Origin: QAMX01 sp003149835
GTDB taxonomy: Bacteria > Bacillota > Clostridia > Oscillospirales > QAMX01
Assembly: GCA_959600635.1 (NCBI GenBank)
Contig: CAUGMN010000035.1
Location: 1-27,779 of the forward strand
Direction: 5' to 3'
DNA: 27,779 nucleotides
Part shown: positions 9,808 through 17,746 of the stretch, piece after piece
How positions within the stretch are numbered: the stretch's first letter is position 1
Layout: each line of letters opens with the position of its first letter
Notes under the pieces: model-generated
The model's database searches: none
What the model was told of the DNA's origin: nothing
Seen by the model: only the letters and a program-made list of their open reading frames with translations
Program-made: the position numbers and the translations under genes

Positions 9808-9821
9808 GGACAATGACGTCC
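9808..9821 (+). promoter_or_regulatory. ANTAR-type hexaloop hairpin in the cluster leader
   Basis: GGAC (9808-9811) and GTCC (9818-9821) enclose the hexaloop AATGAC, with A at loop position 1 and G at position 4 as in known ANTAR target hairpins. The last two bases of the stem are the first two of the terminator 5' arm, so the two structures compete. The published targets usually have two such hairpins; only one is clear here. An ANTAR protein is encoded in the same cluster at 17747. Confidence 0.6.
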
Positions 9822-9864
9822 ATATGGTGGGAGTTCCCGCCGTATGGGCGTTTTTTTATTTTTT
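9820..9864 (+). terminator. Leader terminator (attenuator) of the glutamate synthase cluster
   Basis: CCATATGGTGGG (9820-9831) pairs with CCCGCCGTATGG (9836-9847), 12 bp including two G-U pairs and a 4-base loop, then GCG and TTTTTTTATTTTTT. It sits between the promoter and the first gene, 15 bases before its ATG, so expression needs antitermination or readthrough. Confidence 0.9.
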
Positions 9865-9878
9865 AGGGGTGAACCATT

Positions 9879-10985
9879 ATGAACGAATACCGCGAGGGTC
9901 AGGTTCGGATCCCTTCCGGCTGCGCCATTTCCGGAATCTTTGCCCGGGACGGCGGCGAGGTTTTCGGCGAGGAGATCATCCGCTCCATTGCGGTCATGCG
10001 CGATCGCAGCAACGGGCTGGGCGGCGGGTTCGCCGGATATGGCATTTATCCGCAGTACAAAGACTTCTACGCGCTCCATGTTTTTTATGATTCGCCGGAA
10101 ACCCGCAGGGACGGCGAGGCGTTTTTAGAGCGGCATTTTGATATCATTAATCTCTCGAAGATCCCGACGCGAAAGGTCAAAGAGATTGTCGACGAGCCGC
10201 TGATCTGGCGCTATTTTGTCGCGCCGCTGCCGACCAGACTGGCCGCCAGCCAACTGGACGAGCGCGAATTCGTGGCGCGCTGCGTCATGCGCATCAACAC
10301 GGAAATCAAGGGCGCCTATGTCTTTTCTTCCGGCAAAAACATGGGCGTTTTCAAGGGCGTCGGCTATCCCGAGGATATCGGGGCTTATTTCCGGCTTGAC
10401 GAATACGCCGGTTATTGCTTCACGGCCCACGGGCGCTATCCGACAAACACGCCCGGCTGGTGGGGCGGCGCGCATCCGTTTGCGCTGTTGGACTATACGG
10501 TCGTCCATAACGGCGAAATTTCCAGCTATGACGCCAACCGGCGCGCCATCGAGATGCACGGTTATCAGTGTACGCTGCTGACCGACACGGAGGTCATCGC
10601 TTATATCGTCGACTATCTGCACCGGAGAAAACGCCTTACCATGAGCGAAATCGCCTCGGTCATCGCCGCTCCGTTCTGGCAGACCATCGAGCGCCTGCCT
10701 TGCGAAGAGCGCGAGGCGCTCACCTATCTCAGAAATGTGTTTTCCGCCTATCTGATCACCGGCCCGTTCTCCATTCTCGTCGGCTTTGACGGCGGCCTGA
10801 TGGCGCTCAACGACAGGTTGAAGCTCCGTTCGATGGTCGCGGCGGAAAAGGGAAACCGCGTCTATTTTGCGAGCGAGGAAAGCGCGATTCGGATTCTGGA
10901 ACCGGAGCTCGACAGGATATGGGCGCCGCGCGGCGGCGAACCCGTTATCGTCACGCTTGACCGAATGCCCCAAGGGAGGAACTGA
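9879..10985 (+). CDS. Glutamate synthase, glutamine amidotransferase (class II) subunit
   Basis: A 368-residue stand-alone version of the N-terminal glutaminase domain of glutamate synthase, releasing ammonia from glutamine. The likely N-terminal nucleophile is Cys 15 in SGCAISGIF, so a 14-residue propeptide would be removed, as in large-subunit GltB proteins. Other class II hallmarks are TAHGRYPTNTPGWWGGAHPF and HNGEISSYDANRR. GGGGTG (9866-9871) lies 7 bases before ATG 9879. It ends 2 bases before the synthase-domain gene, so the two are translationally linked. A related methylamine-glutamate N-methyltransferase subunit (MgsA type) is an alternative, but the glutamine synthetase and ANTAR context favours nitrogen assimilation. 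Confidence 0.87.
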   Translation: MNEYREGQVRIPSGCAISGIFARDGGEVFGEEIIRSIAVMRDRSNGLGGGFAGYGIYPQYKDFYALHVFYDSPETRRDGEAFLERHFDIINLSKIPTRKVKEIVDEPLIWRYFVAPLPTRLAASQLDEREFVARCVMRINTEIKGAYVFSSGKNMGVFKGVGYPEDIGAYFRLDEYAGYCFTAHGRYPTNTPGWWGGAHPFALLDYTVVHNGEISSYDANRRAIEMHGYQCTLLTDTEVIAYIVDYLHRRKRLTMSEIASVIAAPFWQTIERLPCEEREALTYLRNVFSAYLITGPFSILVGFDGGLMALNDRLKLRSMVAAEKGNRVYFASEESAIRILEPELDRIWAPRGGEPVIVTLDRMPQGRN

Positions 10986-10987
10986 TC

Positions 10988-12493
10988 ATGGCAATCGAAT
11001 TCATCTATCCGGAATTTGAGGTCGTCCGCAATGAGCAGCGCTGTATCAAATGCCGCGTCTGCGAGCGGCAGTGCGCCAACGGCGTGCATTCCTATCATGA
11101 GGGCAGCGACGCCATGATCAGCGATGAGGCCAAATGCGTCAACTGCCACCGCTGCGTGTCGCTTTGCCCGGTGCGCGCGCTGAAAATCGTCAAGTCGGAT
11201 CATTGCTTCAAGGAAAACGCCAACTGGACCGCCAAGACGATCAAGGAGGTCTACCGTCAGGCTTCCACCGGCGGCGTGCTGCTGTCCAGCATGGGAAATC
11301 CCGAGCCGTATCCCGTCTATTTCGATCAGATTCTGATCAACGCCTCACAGGTGACGAATCCGTCCATCGACCCGCTGCGCGAGCCGATGGAGACGCGCGT
11401 CTTCCTCGGCAAGAAGCCGCGCGAGCTTCGCCGCGATGAAAACGGCCGGATTGAGCGCCGCATCGACCCGCAGCTCGAGCTGGCGCTGCCGGTGATGTTC
11501 TCAGCGATGAGCTACGGCTCCATCAGCTATAACGCGCACGAATCGCTGGCGCGCGCCGCCTGCGAGCTGGGCACCTACTATAATACCGGCGAAGGCGGCC
11601 TTCACGAAGATTTCTACCGGTATGGCGCCCATACGATCGTTCAGGTGGCCTCCGGCCGTTTCGGCGTTCATCCCGATTACCTCAACAGCGGCGCGGCGGT
11701 CGAGATCAAAATGGGACAGGGCGCCAAGCCGGGCATCGGCGGACATCTGCCGGGCAGTAAAATCGTCGGCGACATTTCGCGGACGCGCATGATTCCGGAG
11801 GGCAGCGACGCGATCTCCCCCGCCCCGCACCACGATATTTACTCCATCGAAGACCTTCGCCAACTCGTCTGCTCGCTCAAAGAGGCGACGAATTACGCCA
11901 AGCCGGTCATCGTGAAAGTCGCCGCCGTACACAACATCAGCGCCATCGCCAGCGGTATTGCCCGCAGCGGCGCGGATATCATCGCCATTGACGGCTATCG
12001 CGGCGGCACAGGAGCCGCTCCGACCCGCATCCGCGACAATGTGGGGATCCCTATCGAACTGGCGCTTGCCAGCGTCGACGAACGGCTGCGCCGCGAGGGC
12101 ATCCGCGACGAGGTTTCCCTCGTCGTCGCCGGCTCGATCCGGTCGAGCGCCGACGTTTTCAAAGCTATCGCGCTCGGCGCGGACGCCTGCTACATCGGCA
12201 CGGCGGCGCTGCTGGCGCTCGGCTGTCACCTCTGCCGCACCTGTCAGACAGGGAAATGCAATTGGGGCATCGCCACCCAAAACCCCGAGCTTGTCCGGCG
12301 CTTAAACCCGGAGATCGGCTGCGAACATCTGGTCAATCTGCTGTCCGCGTGGAACCATGAACTCAAAGAGCTGATGGGCGGCGCAGGAATTAACTCGATC
12401 GAAGCGCTGCGGGGAAACCGGCTGATGCTGCGCGGAATCGGGCTGAACGATAAAGAGCTGCAAATTCTCGGCATCCGCCACGCAGGAGAGTAA
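10988..12493 (+). CDS. Glutamate synthase, FMN/Fe-S central domain subunit (archaeal type)
   Basis: A 501-residue protein corresponding to domain 2 of glutamate synthase, which joins 2-oxoglutarate and ammonia and reduces the imine through FMN. The N-terminus holds two [4Fe-4S] motifs of the ferredoxin type (C19, C22, C25, C29 and C50, C53, C56, C60), absent from classical GltB. The FMN barrel contains TGEGGLHEDFYRYGAH, VEIKMGQGAKPGIGGHLPG, IDGYRGGTGAAP and a glycine-rich phosphate region VVAGSIRSSADV. Near the C-terminus CHLCRTCQTGKC resembles the [3Fe-4S] ligand set of GltB. AAGGGAGG (10972-10979) is 8 bases before ATG 10988. Works with the amidotransferase (9879) and GXGXG (15636) subunits. 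Confidence 0.9.
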   Translation: MAIEFIYPEFEVVRNEQRCIKCRVCERQCANGVHSYHEGSDAMISDEAKCVNCHRCVSLCPVRALKIVKSDHCFKENANWTAKTIKEVYRQASTGGVLLSSMGNPEPYPVYFDQILINASQVTNPSIDPLREPMETRVFLGKKPRELRRDENGRIERRIDPQLELALPVMFSAMSYGSISYNAHESLARAACELGTYYNTGEGGLHEDFYRYGAHTIVQVASGRFGVHPDYLNSGAAVEIKMGQGAKPGIGGHLPGSKIVGDISRTRMIPEGSDAISPAPHHDIYSIEDLRQLVCSLKEATNYAKPVIVKVAAVHNISAIASGIARSGADIIAIDGYRGGTGAAPTRIRDNVGIPIELALASVDERLRREGIRDEVSLVVAGSIRSSADVFKAIALGADACYIGTAALLALGCHLCRTCQTGKCNWGIATQNPELVRRLNPEIGCEHLVNLLSAWNHELKELMGGAGINSIEALRGNRLMLRGIGLNDKELQILGIRHAGE

Positions 12494-12535
12494 ATCCACA
12501 CAAAAATATCATCATCGAAGAGGTGCGTGTTTTTT

Positions 12536-13807
12536 ATGCTGACGGCAATCGTCGGAACCAACTGGGGAGACGAGGGCAAGGGCCGCATGGTCGACCTGCT
12601 CTCGGAAGACTACGAAATCGTCTGCCGTTACCAGGGCGGCAATAACGCCGGACACACCGTTATCAACGAGCGCGGCAAATTTATTCTCAACCTGCTGCCG
12701 AGCGGAATCCTGCGGGAAACGACGCAGAACGTCATGGGGCCGGGCATGGTCGTCGATCTTCGCCATCTCTGCGGCGAGCTGGACGCGCTCGCCGAGAAGG
12801 GCGTCGCAGTGACGCCCGGTCATCTGAAAATCAGCGACCGCGCCGTCATCTGTATGCCGTACCACCCGCTGTTGGATGTGCTGGAAGAGGAGCGCCTCGG
12901 CGACAGGCGCTTCGGCTCGACGAGGCGCGGCATCGCGCCGGTATACGGCGACAAATACATGAAGAAGGCGCTCCGCTTCGGAGATCTGTTTTCACCCAAG
13001 CTCGGCGAAACCGTCCGCGAGCTGCTGGCGTGGAAAAATCTTCTGATCACCGCCTACGGACATGAGCCGGTCGAGCCCGACGAGATGATGGCGTATCTGG
13101 AACAGTACGGCGACCGCCTCAAACCCTATGTCTGCGATGTGACGGAAGTGCTCTCGCAGGCGGTCGCGGCTGAAAAAAATATTCTCTTTGAAGCGCAGCT
13201 CGGCGCTCTGCGCGACATCGACTACGGCATCTGTCCGTACACCTCGTCTTCGCCGACGCTCGCCGCCTATGCGCCCATCGGCGCGGGAATCCCCGGCGCC
13301 AGACTGGATTCGGTCGTCGGCATTATGAAGGCGTATTCCTCGTGCGTCGGCGAGGGACCGTTTGTCTGCGAGATGTCCGGCGCGGAGGCCGACGCACTCC
13401 GCGAGGCCGGCGGCGAATACGGTGCGGCGACCGGCCGGCCGCGGCGCGTCGGCGGTTTCGACGTAGTGGCCTCGCGCTACGGCGCGCAGATGCAGGGCTG
13501 CAACGAGATCGCGCTGACAAAGCTGGACGTTCTGGCGTATCTTGACGAGATCCCAATCGTCACGGCGTATGAGATCGACGGGATCAAGACGACGCGCTTT
13601 CCTTACGGGGACGCGCTGCTCCGCGCCAAACCGGTGATTGAATCCCTTCCGGGCTTCCGCTGCGACATTTCCAACGCCCGCACGCCGGCTGACCTGCCTG
13701 AAAACGCGCTGCGCTATATCCGCTATATCGAAAACGCTGTCGGCTGTAAAATCCGCTACGTTTCCTGCGGCGCGGAGCGCGGTCAGTATGTGGATTTCGG
13801 CGCGTAG
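12536..13807 (+). CDS. purA: Adenylosuccinate synthetase, divergent form
   Basis: A 423-residue GTP-dependent enzyme that condenses IMP and aspartate on the way to AMP. GDEGKG is at 11-16 with catalytic Asp 12, and His 40 is in GGNNAGH. GRPRR and TKLDVL (guanine-binding region) are present. Several usually fixed positions differ: GTNWGDEGKGR instead of GTQWGDEGKGK, GGNNAGH instead of GGHNAGH, GSTRRGIAPVYGDK instead of GTTGRGIGPAYEDK, and Lys where the IMP-binding Arg 143 of the E. coli enzyme is expected (DKYMKK). ATG 12536 is chosen by the conserved N-terminus; GAAGAGG (12517-12523) is about 12 bases away, and GTG 12527 is too close. It interrupts the glutamate synthase genes. It may be a paralogue specialised for this cluster. 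Confidence 0.85.
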   Translation: MLTAIVGTNWGDEGKGRMVDLLSEDYEIVCRYQGGNNAGHTVINERGKFILNLLPSGILRETTQNVMGPGMVVDLRHLCGELDALAEKGVAVTPGHLKISDRAVICMPYHPLLDVLEEERLGDRRFGSTRRGIAPVYGDKYMKKALRFGDLFSPKLGETVRELLAWKNLLITAYGHEPVEPDEMMAYLEQYGDRLKPYVCDVTEVLSQAVAAEKNILFEAQLGALRDIDYGICPYTSSSPTLAAYAPIGAGIPGARLDSVVGIMKAYSSCVGEGPFVCEMSGAEADALREAGGEYGAATGRPRRVGGFDVVASRYGAQMQGCNEIALTKLDVLAYLDEIPIVTAYEIDGIKTTRFPYGDALLRAKPVIESLPGFRCDISNARTPADLPENALRYIRYIENAVGCKIRYVSCGAERGQYVDFGA

Positions 13808-13856
13808 CGCCCGACTTCTCCCCTGCTCCGAAGAAACCGGAAAGGACTGAAACCAA

Positions 13857-14297
13857 TTGAAAAGCATTTATGTGAATGAAAAATGGTGTCTCGGCTGTCA
13901 CCTCTGCGAATATTACTGTGCGTTTGCGCAGGACGGCGGTTTGAGCATCACCTCGGCCCGCTACGGCGTCAAGGTCAGTCCGCGCATCCGGGTCGAGGAG
14001 CACGACCACATCAGCTACGCACTCTCCTGCCGTCACTGCGACGAGCCGCTGTGCGTCAAGAGCTGCATCACCGGCGCGCTCTCAAAAAAAGACGGCGTGG
14101 TTTCCATTGACAGAGACCGCTGCATCTCGTGCTATACCTGCATTCTCTCCTGTCCGTTCGGCGCGGTCTCCCGCTCCCAGGACGGAGCTGTCAACAAGTG
14201 TGAGCTGTGTATCTCTACCGCGTCCGGCGAGCCGGCCTGTGTGCGCGGCTGCCCGAACAACGCCATCGTGCTCAAAGAGCGCGCCGGCTCCTGCTGA
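13857..14297 (+). CDS. 4Fe-4S polyferredoxin, electron-transfer subunit (HycB/NapF type)
   Basis: A 146-residue protein with sixteen motif cysteines in four groups: CLGCHLCEYYC (C11-C21), CRHCDEPLCVKSC, CISCYTCILSCPF and CELC...CVRGC. This can hold up to four [4Fe-4S] clusters, as in electron-transfer subunits of the HycB/DmsB family. The start is TTG 13857, with GGAAAGGA about 10 bases upstream; no ATG fits the first cluster motif. It is followed at 17 bases by an FAD oxidoreductase gene. The pair probably carries electrons from NAD(P)H to the FMN subunit of glutamate synthase, replacing the GltD subunit. Confidence 0.87.
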   Translation: MKSIYVNEKWCLGCHLCEYYCAFAQDGGLSITSARYGVKVSPRIRVEEHDHISYALSCRHCDEPLCVKSCITGALSKKDGVVSIDRDRCISCYTCILSCPFGAVSRSQDGAVNKCELCISTASGEPACVRGCPNNAIVLKERAGSC

Positions 14298-14314
14298 AAG
14301 GAGGCGTCCTCGTT

Positions 14315-15574
14315 ATGACGAATTATGTAATCATCGGAAACTCCGCCGCCGCAGTCGGTGCAGTCGAGGGTATCCGCCGTATCGACACCTCCGGCCCGAT
14401 CACGCTGCTCTCCAAGGAGCCGCACGGCGTCTATTCGCGTCCGTTGATTTCCTATCTGCTGAAAGGAAAAACAACGCGTGAAAAAATGCGCTACCGGCCG
14501 GAACGCTTTTACGCCGATCATAGCGTCGACGCGCGTCTCGGCGTCGAAGCCGTCAAAATTTTAACGGATCAATCCGCCGTTCTGACCGAAGACGGGAAAA
14601 CCGTCCCCTATGACAAGCTGCTTGTCGCCACAGGTTCGCGGCCCTTCCTGCCGCCGATGCCGGGAATCGAAACGGTCACGCGTCATTTTTCCTTTATGAC
14701 GCTCGACGACGCCTCAGCGCTGGACAACGCACTGTCCAAAGACGCGCGCGTCCTGATCGTCGGCGCGGGGCTGATCGGTTTAAAATGCGCCGAGGGAATC
14801 CGCGCGCGCTGCGCCTCTGTTGATGTGGCCGACCTTTCCGACCGGATTCTCTCGTCGATTCTTGACGAGGCGGGCGCAAATCTGGTGCAGGCGCATATCG
14901 AAAAGCACGGCGTCGTCTTTCATCTTTCCGCCTCCGTCACACGCTTTGATGGCGATACGGCTGTTCTCTCAAACGGAGAGACGCTGCCCTTTGACATTCT
15001 TGTGACGGCGGTCGGCGTCCGCCCGAACACCGAGCTGGTTTCCGAGGCCGGCGGCCGCGTGGAGCGCGGGATTTGGGTCGATGAACACATGGCGACGACG
15101 CTGCCGAATGTTTACGCCGCTGGCGACTGTGTGCTGAGCGAGGATGTCAGCTCGGGAGAGCGGCGGATTCTGGCGCTCCTGCCCAATGCTTATATCGGCG
15201 GCGAAACGGCCGGGATCTGTATGGCCGGCGGCGAGGCGCGCTATGATCACGCGATCGCCTCCAACGCGATTTCCTTCTGGGGGCTGTCGGTGATGACGGC
15301 CGGAAGCTATACGGGGGAAATCCGTTTTTCCGACAGGAAAGGCTACAAAAAGCTGTTTTGCTCTGCTGACAGACTCAAAGGCTTTATCATCATCGGCGAT
15401 ATCGACAAGGCGGGCATTTATACGGCGCTGATCCGCAATCAAACACCGCTCTCCTCCATCGATTTCGACCTTGTCTTTGATGAGCCTTCGCTCATGGCTT
15501 TCACCCGCGAAAGCCGCGCCGCCTCAATCAACGCGGCCTTTCTCCATACGCCCGCCGGCACAGCGGACCGATGA
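14315..15574 (+). CDS. FAD-dependent pyridine-nucleotide oxidoreductase
   Basis: A 419-residue protein of the NADH:rubredoxin/nitrite reductase-like disulfide oxidoreductase superfamily. The FAD-binding Rossmann fold starts at once with YVIIGNSAAAVGAVEGI (the third glycine is replaced), a second nucleotide fold is VLIVGAGLIGLKCAEGI, and the FAD-ribityl motif is NVYAAGDCV. No redox-active CxxC is visible, so it should pass electrons through FAD to a protein partner. AAAGGAGG (14297-14304) is 10 bases before ATG 14315 and overlaps the end of the ferredoxin gene, so the two are translated together. In this cluster it is the likely NAD(P)H entry point for glutamate synthase. Confidence 0.86.
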   Translation: MTNYVIIGNSAAAVGAVEGIRRIDTSGPITLLSKEPHGVYSRPLISYLLKGKTTREKMRYRPERFYADHSVDARLGVEAVKILTDQSAVLTEDGKTVPYDKLLVATGSRPFLPPMPGIETVTRHFSFMTLDDASALDNALSKDARVLIVGAGLIGLKCAEGIRARCASVDVADLSDRILSSILDEAGANLVQAHIEKHGVVFHLSASVTRFDGDTAVLSNGETLPFDILVTAVGVRPNTELVSEAGGRVERGIWVDEHMATTLPNVYAAGDCVLSEDVSSGERRILALLPNAYIGGETAGICMAGGEARYDHAIASNAISFWGLSVMTAGSYTGEIRFSDRKGYKKLFCSADRLKGFIIIGDIDKAGIYTALIRNQTPLSSIDFDLVFDEPSLMAFTRESRAASINAAFLHTPAGTADR

Positions 15575-15635
15575 TCTCCCCGCAAGGCAGAGGGCGGCCG
15601 AAACGTCTTTATTACAGCGAAAGGTGGATCTATTT

Positions 15636-16382
15636 ATGACAATCGACGCGACGGGCCTTGACTATCGGCTTTTAAACGAACAGGTTCGGACAAGCGGAGG
15701 CATACATACCGTCATCAAAAACTGTATCGGTCAGCGCTTTATCGGCGCCGCGCGCAAAACGGGAACGCTCGAAATTTACGGCACGCCCGGCAACGCGCTC
15801 GGCGCGTATCTCGACGGAGCTGAAATCGTCGTCCGCGGCAACGCGCAGGACGCCGTAGGAGACACCGCCAACGACGGCCGCATCGTCGTCCACGGTTCCA
15901 TCGGCGACGCGGCAGGCTATGCGATGCGCGGCGGCAAGCTGTTTGTCCGCGGCGACGCGGGCTACCGCGCCGGCGTGCACATGAAAGCCTACGGAGACAG
16001 GCATCCCTCCATCGTCATCGGAGGGAGCGCTGGCAGCTTTCTCGGCGAATATCTCGCCGGCGGGACGATCGTCGTTCTCAACCTCGCCGGCAAGCCGCTT
16101 CCTATCGGCGCTTTTACCGGAACCGGTATGCACGGCGGCCGGATCCTGGTGCGCTGTGCGGCGTCGGAAGCCGCGCCGCTGCTCGATACGCTCTCTCAGA
16201 CGCTGCCTGAACAGGTTTGCGCCGCTTATGCCGCCCCCGAGGACGTCGCGGCGGTGTCGGGACTCCTCAAAGAGTTTTGCGAATTGTTTTCAGTCGATTT
16301 TCATGATATAATAGAGAGTAGTTATGTTCTGCTGACGCCGAACGCGCGCAACCCATACAAAAAGCTGTACGCCTTCAACTGA
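15636..16382 (+). CDS. Glutamate synthase GXGXG (alpha subunit C-terminal domain) subunit
   Basis: A 248-residue stand-alone right-handed beta-helix domain, equivalent to the C-terminal domain of GltB, which contacts the other domains and helps shape the ammonia tunnel. Regular repeats with glycine pairs are visible: GNALGAYLDGAEIVVRGNAQD, VGDTANDGRIVVHGS, AAGYAMRGGKLFVRGDAG, and FLGEYLAGGTIVVLNL. GAAAGGTGG (15619-15627) is 8 bases before ATG 15636; upstream in-frame sequence belongs to the previous gene. An apparent sigma-A promoter lies inside its last 100 bases. Confidence 0.88.
   Translation: MTIDATGLDYRLLNEQVRTSGGIHTVIKNCIGQRFIGAARKTGTLEIYGTPGNALGAYLDGAEIVVRGNAQDAVGDTANDGRIVVHGSIGDAAGYAMRGGKLFVRGDAGYRAGVHMKAYGDRHPSIVIGGSAGSFLGEYLAGGTIVVLNLAGKPLPIGAFTGTGMHGGRILVRCAASEAAPLLDTLSQTLPEQVCAAYAAPEDVAAVSGLLKEFCELFSVDFHDIIESSYVLLTPNARNPYKKLYAFN
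16284..16312 (+). promoter_or_regulatory. Internal promoter before the glutamine synthetase gene
   Basis: TTGTTT (16284-16289) and TATAAT (16307-16312), 17-base spacer, inside the end of the GXGXG gene. It would allow glutamine synthetase, the ANTAR gene and possibly guaA to be made without the leader attenuator. Confidence 0.5.
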
Positions 16383-16403
16383 GTTCAGAGAGGAAGTGTT
16401 TTC

Positions 16404-17687
16404 ATGTCAACCTCCGCGGCGCAGATTTCTGAATTTATTCGCGCCAACGATGTCAAATTTATCCGGCTGGCTTTCTGCAACCTGTTTGGGATACAGAAAA
16501 ATATCTCCGTCAACGCCGCGCACTTTGAGCGCTCGATTTCTCGCGGGATTCCCTTTGACGCCTCCTCGGTACAGGGTTTTTCCTCGCTCGGCTCCGACGA
16601 CGCCGTGCTCTGTCCCGACCTCGATACCCTGACGGTTCTGCCGTGGCGGCCGACGCAGGGGCGTGTCGCGCGCTTTCTCTGCGACCTGCTTTCGAGCGAC
16701 GGCACAACGTTTTTTTTGGATACCAGACACCTTTTGAAAGACGCTGTTGCAGCCGCGAAAAAAATGGATTTGGAGATTCAGCTCGGCCCGGAATGCGAAT
16801 TTTATCTGTTCAAAACCGACGACGACGGCGAACCGACGCATCTCCCGCATGATTTCGGCACTTATTTTGACATCGCGCCGCTCGACAGAGGGGAAAACGT
16901 CCGCCGCGAGATCTGTCTGACTCTGGAAGAGATGGGGCTGTTTCCCGAGACAAGTCATCACGAGTCTGGGCCGGGCCAAAACGAGATTGATTTTCAATAT
17001 CATTCCGCACTCCGTGCTGCCGATGATTTTCTGACTTTCAAGTCCGTCGTCAAGGCGATCGCTTCTTTGAACGGGCTGTACGCCTCCTTTATGCCGCGCC
17101 CGCTCGCCGACCAGAGCGGCAACGGGCTCCACATCAACGTCTCTCTGTTTCAGGGCGGCAGAAATCTGATGGACGGCTTTGCAACCGGGCAAAATTCCGC
17201 GGCGGAACAGTTTGTCGCCGGCGTATTGTCCCATGTCGCTGAAATGAGCGCGTTTTTGAACCCCACCGTCAATTCCTATGACCGGCTCGGGCTGGCTCAG
17301 GCCCCCGGGACGATCTCATGGTCGTTTAAAAACCGTTCCAACTTGATTCGCATTCCGGCCGAAGCCGGCGAACGGGCGCGCTTCGAGCTGCGCTCTCCGG
17401 ATCCCTCCGTAAACCCGTATCTCGCGTTTGCGCTCGTCATCCGCGCCGGACTCGACGGCATAGCGCGCGGCCTTTCGCTTCCCGACCCGACCGTGTCCTC
17501 CGGCGAGCTGCCCACCTCTCTGTCGGATGCGCTTACGCTGGCGGAAAACAGCCGCTTCATTATGGAAACGCTCGGCCAGCCGCTCTGCGCCCACTATATC
17601 GCCAAAAAACGCGACGAGGCCGCGGCCTTTGTGAGCTGCGGCGACAAAGCGGATTTTTATGAAAAGAAATATTTCCGGATCTTGTGA
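16404..17687 (+). CDS. glnA: Type I glutamine synthetase (alpha-like, with altered catalytic flap)
   Basis: A 427-residue member of the glutamine synthetase family, expected to make glutamine from glutamate, ammonia and ATP. Metal and substrate residues known from Salmonella GlnA are present: Glu pair in GPECEF, HHE and NE in HHESGPGQNEID, His in GNGLHIN, Arg in NSYDRL, Arg in NRSNLIRIP, and Glu in RFELRSPDP. The catalytic-flap glutamate (Glu 327 in PGYEAP) is replaced by Gln 299 in GLAQAP, read from CAG at 17298-17300. No Tyr-adenylylation segment is seen, as usual for the shorter Firmicutes enzymes. AGAGGAAG lies about 7 bases before ATG 16404. The enzyme pairs with the split glutamate synthase upstream. 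The Gln leaves its activity open. Confidence 0.88.
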   Translation: MSTSAAQISEFIRANDVKFIRLAFCNLFGIQKNISVNAAHFERSISRGIPFDASSVQGFSSLGSDDAVLCPDLDTLTVLPWRPTQGRVARFLCDLLSSDGTTFFLDTRHLLKDAVAAAKKMDLEIQLGPECEFYLFKTDDDGEPTHLPHDFGTYFDIAPLDRGENVRREICLTLEEMGLFPETSHHESGPGQNEIDFQYHSALRAADDFLTFKSVVKAIASLNGLYASFMPRPLADQSGNGLHINVSLFQGGRNLMDGFATGQNSAAEQFVAGVLSHVAEMSAFLNPTVNSYDRLGLAQAPGTISWSFKNRSNLIRIPAEAGERARFELRSPDPSVNPYLAFALVIRAGLDGIARGLSLPDPTVSSGELPTSLSDALTLAENSRFIMETLGQPLCAHYIAKKRDEAAAFVSCGDKADFYEKKYFRIL

Positions 17688-17746
17688 GTTTTTGACCGAA
17701 GCGAATCTTTGAAACATCCTGTGCGAAAGGAGCGGAGACACCGATT

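Noticed and set aside
9879..16382. Methylamine-glutamate N-methyltransferase (MgsABC) instead of glutamate synthase
   Set aside because: The domain proteins are homologous, but no methylamine genes are near, while glutamine synthetase and an ANTAR regulator are.
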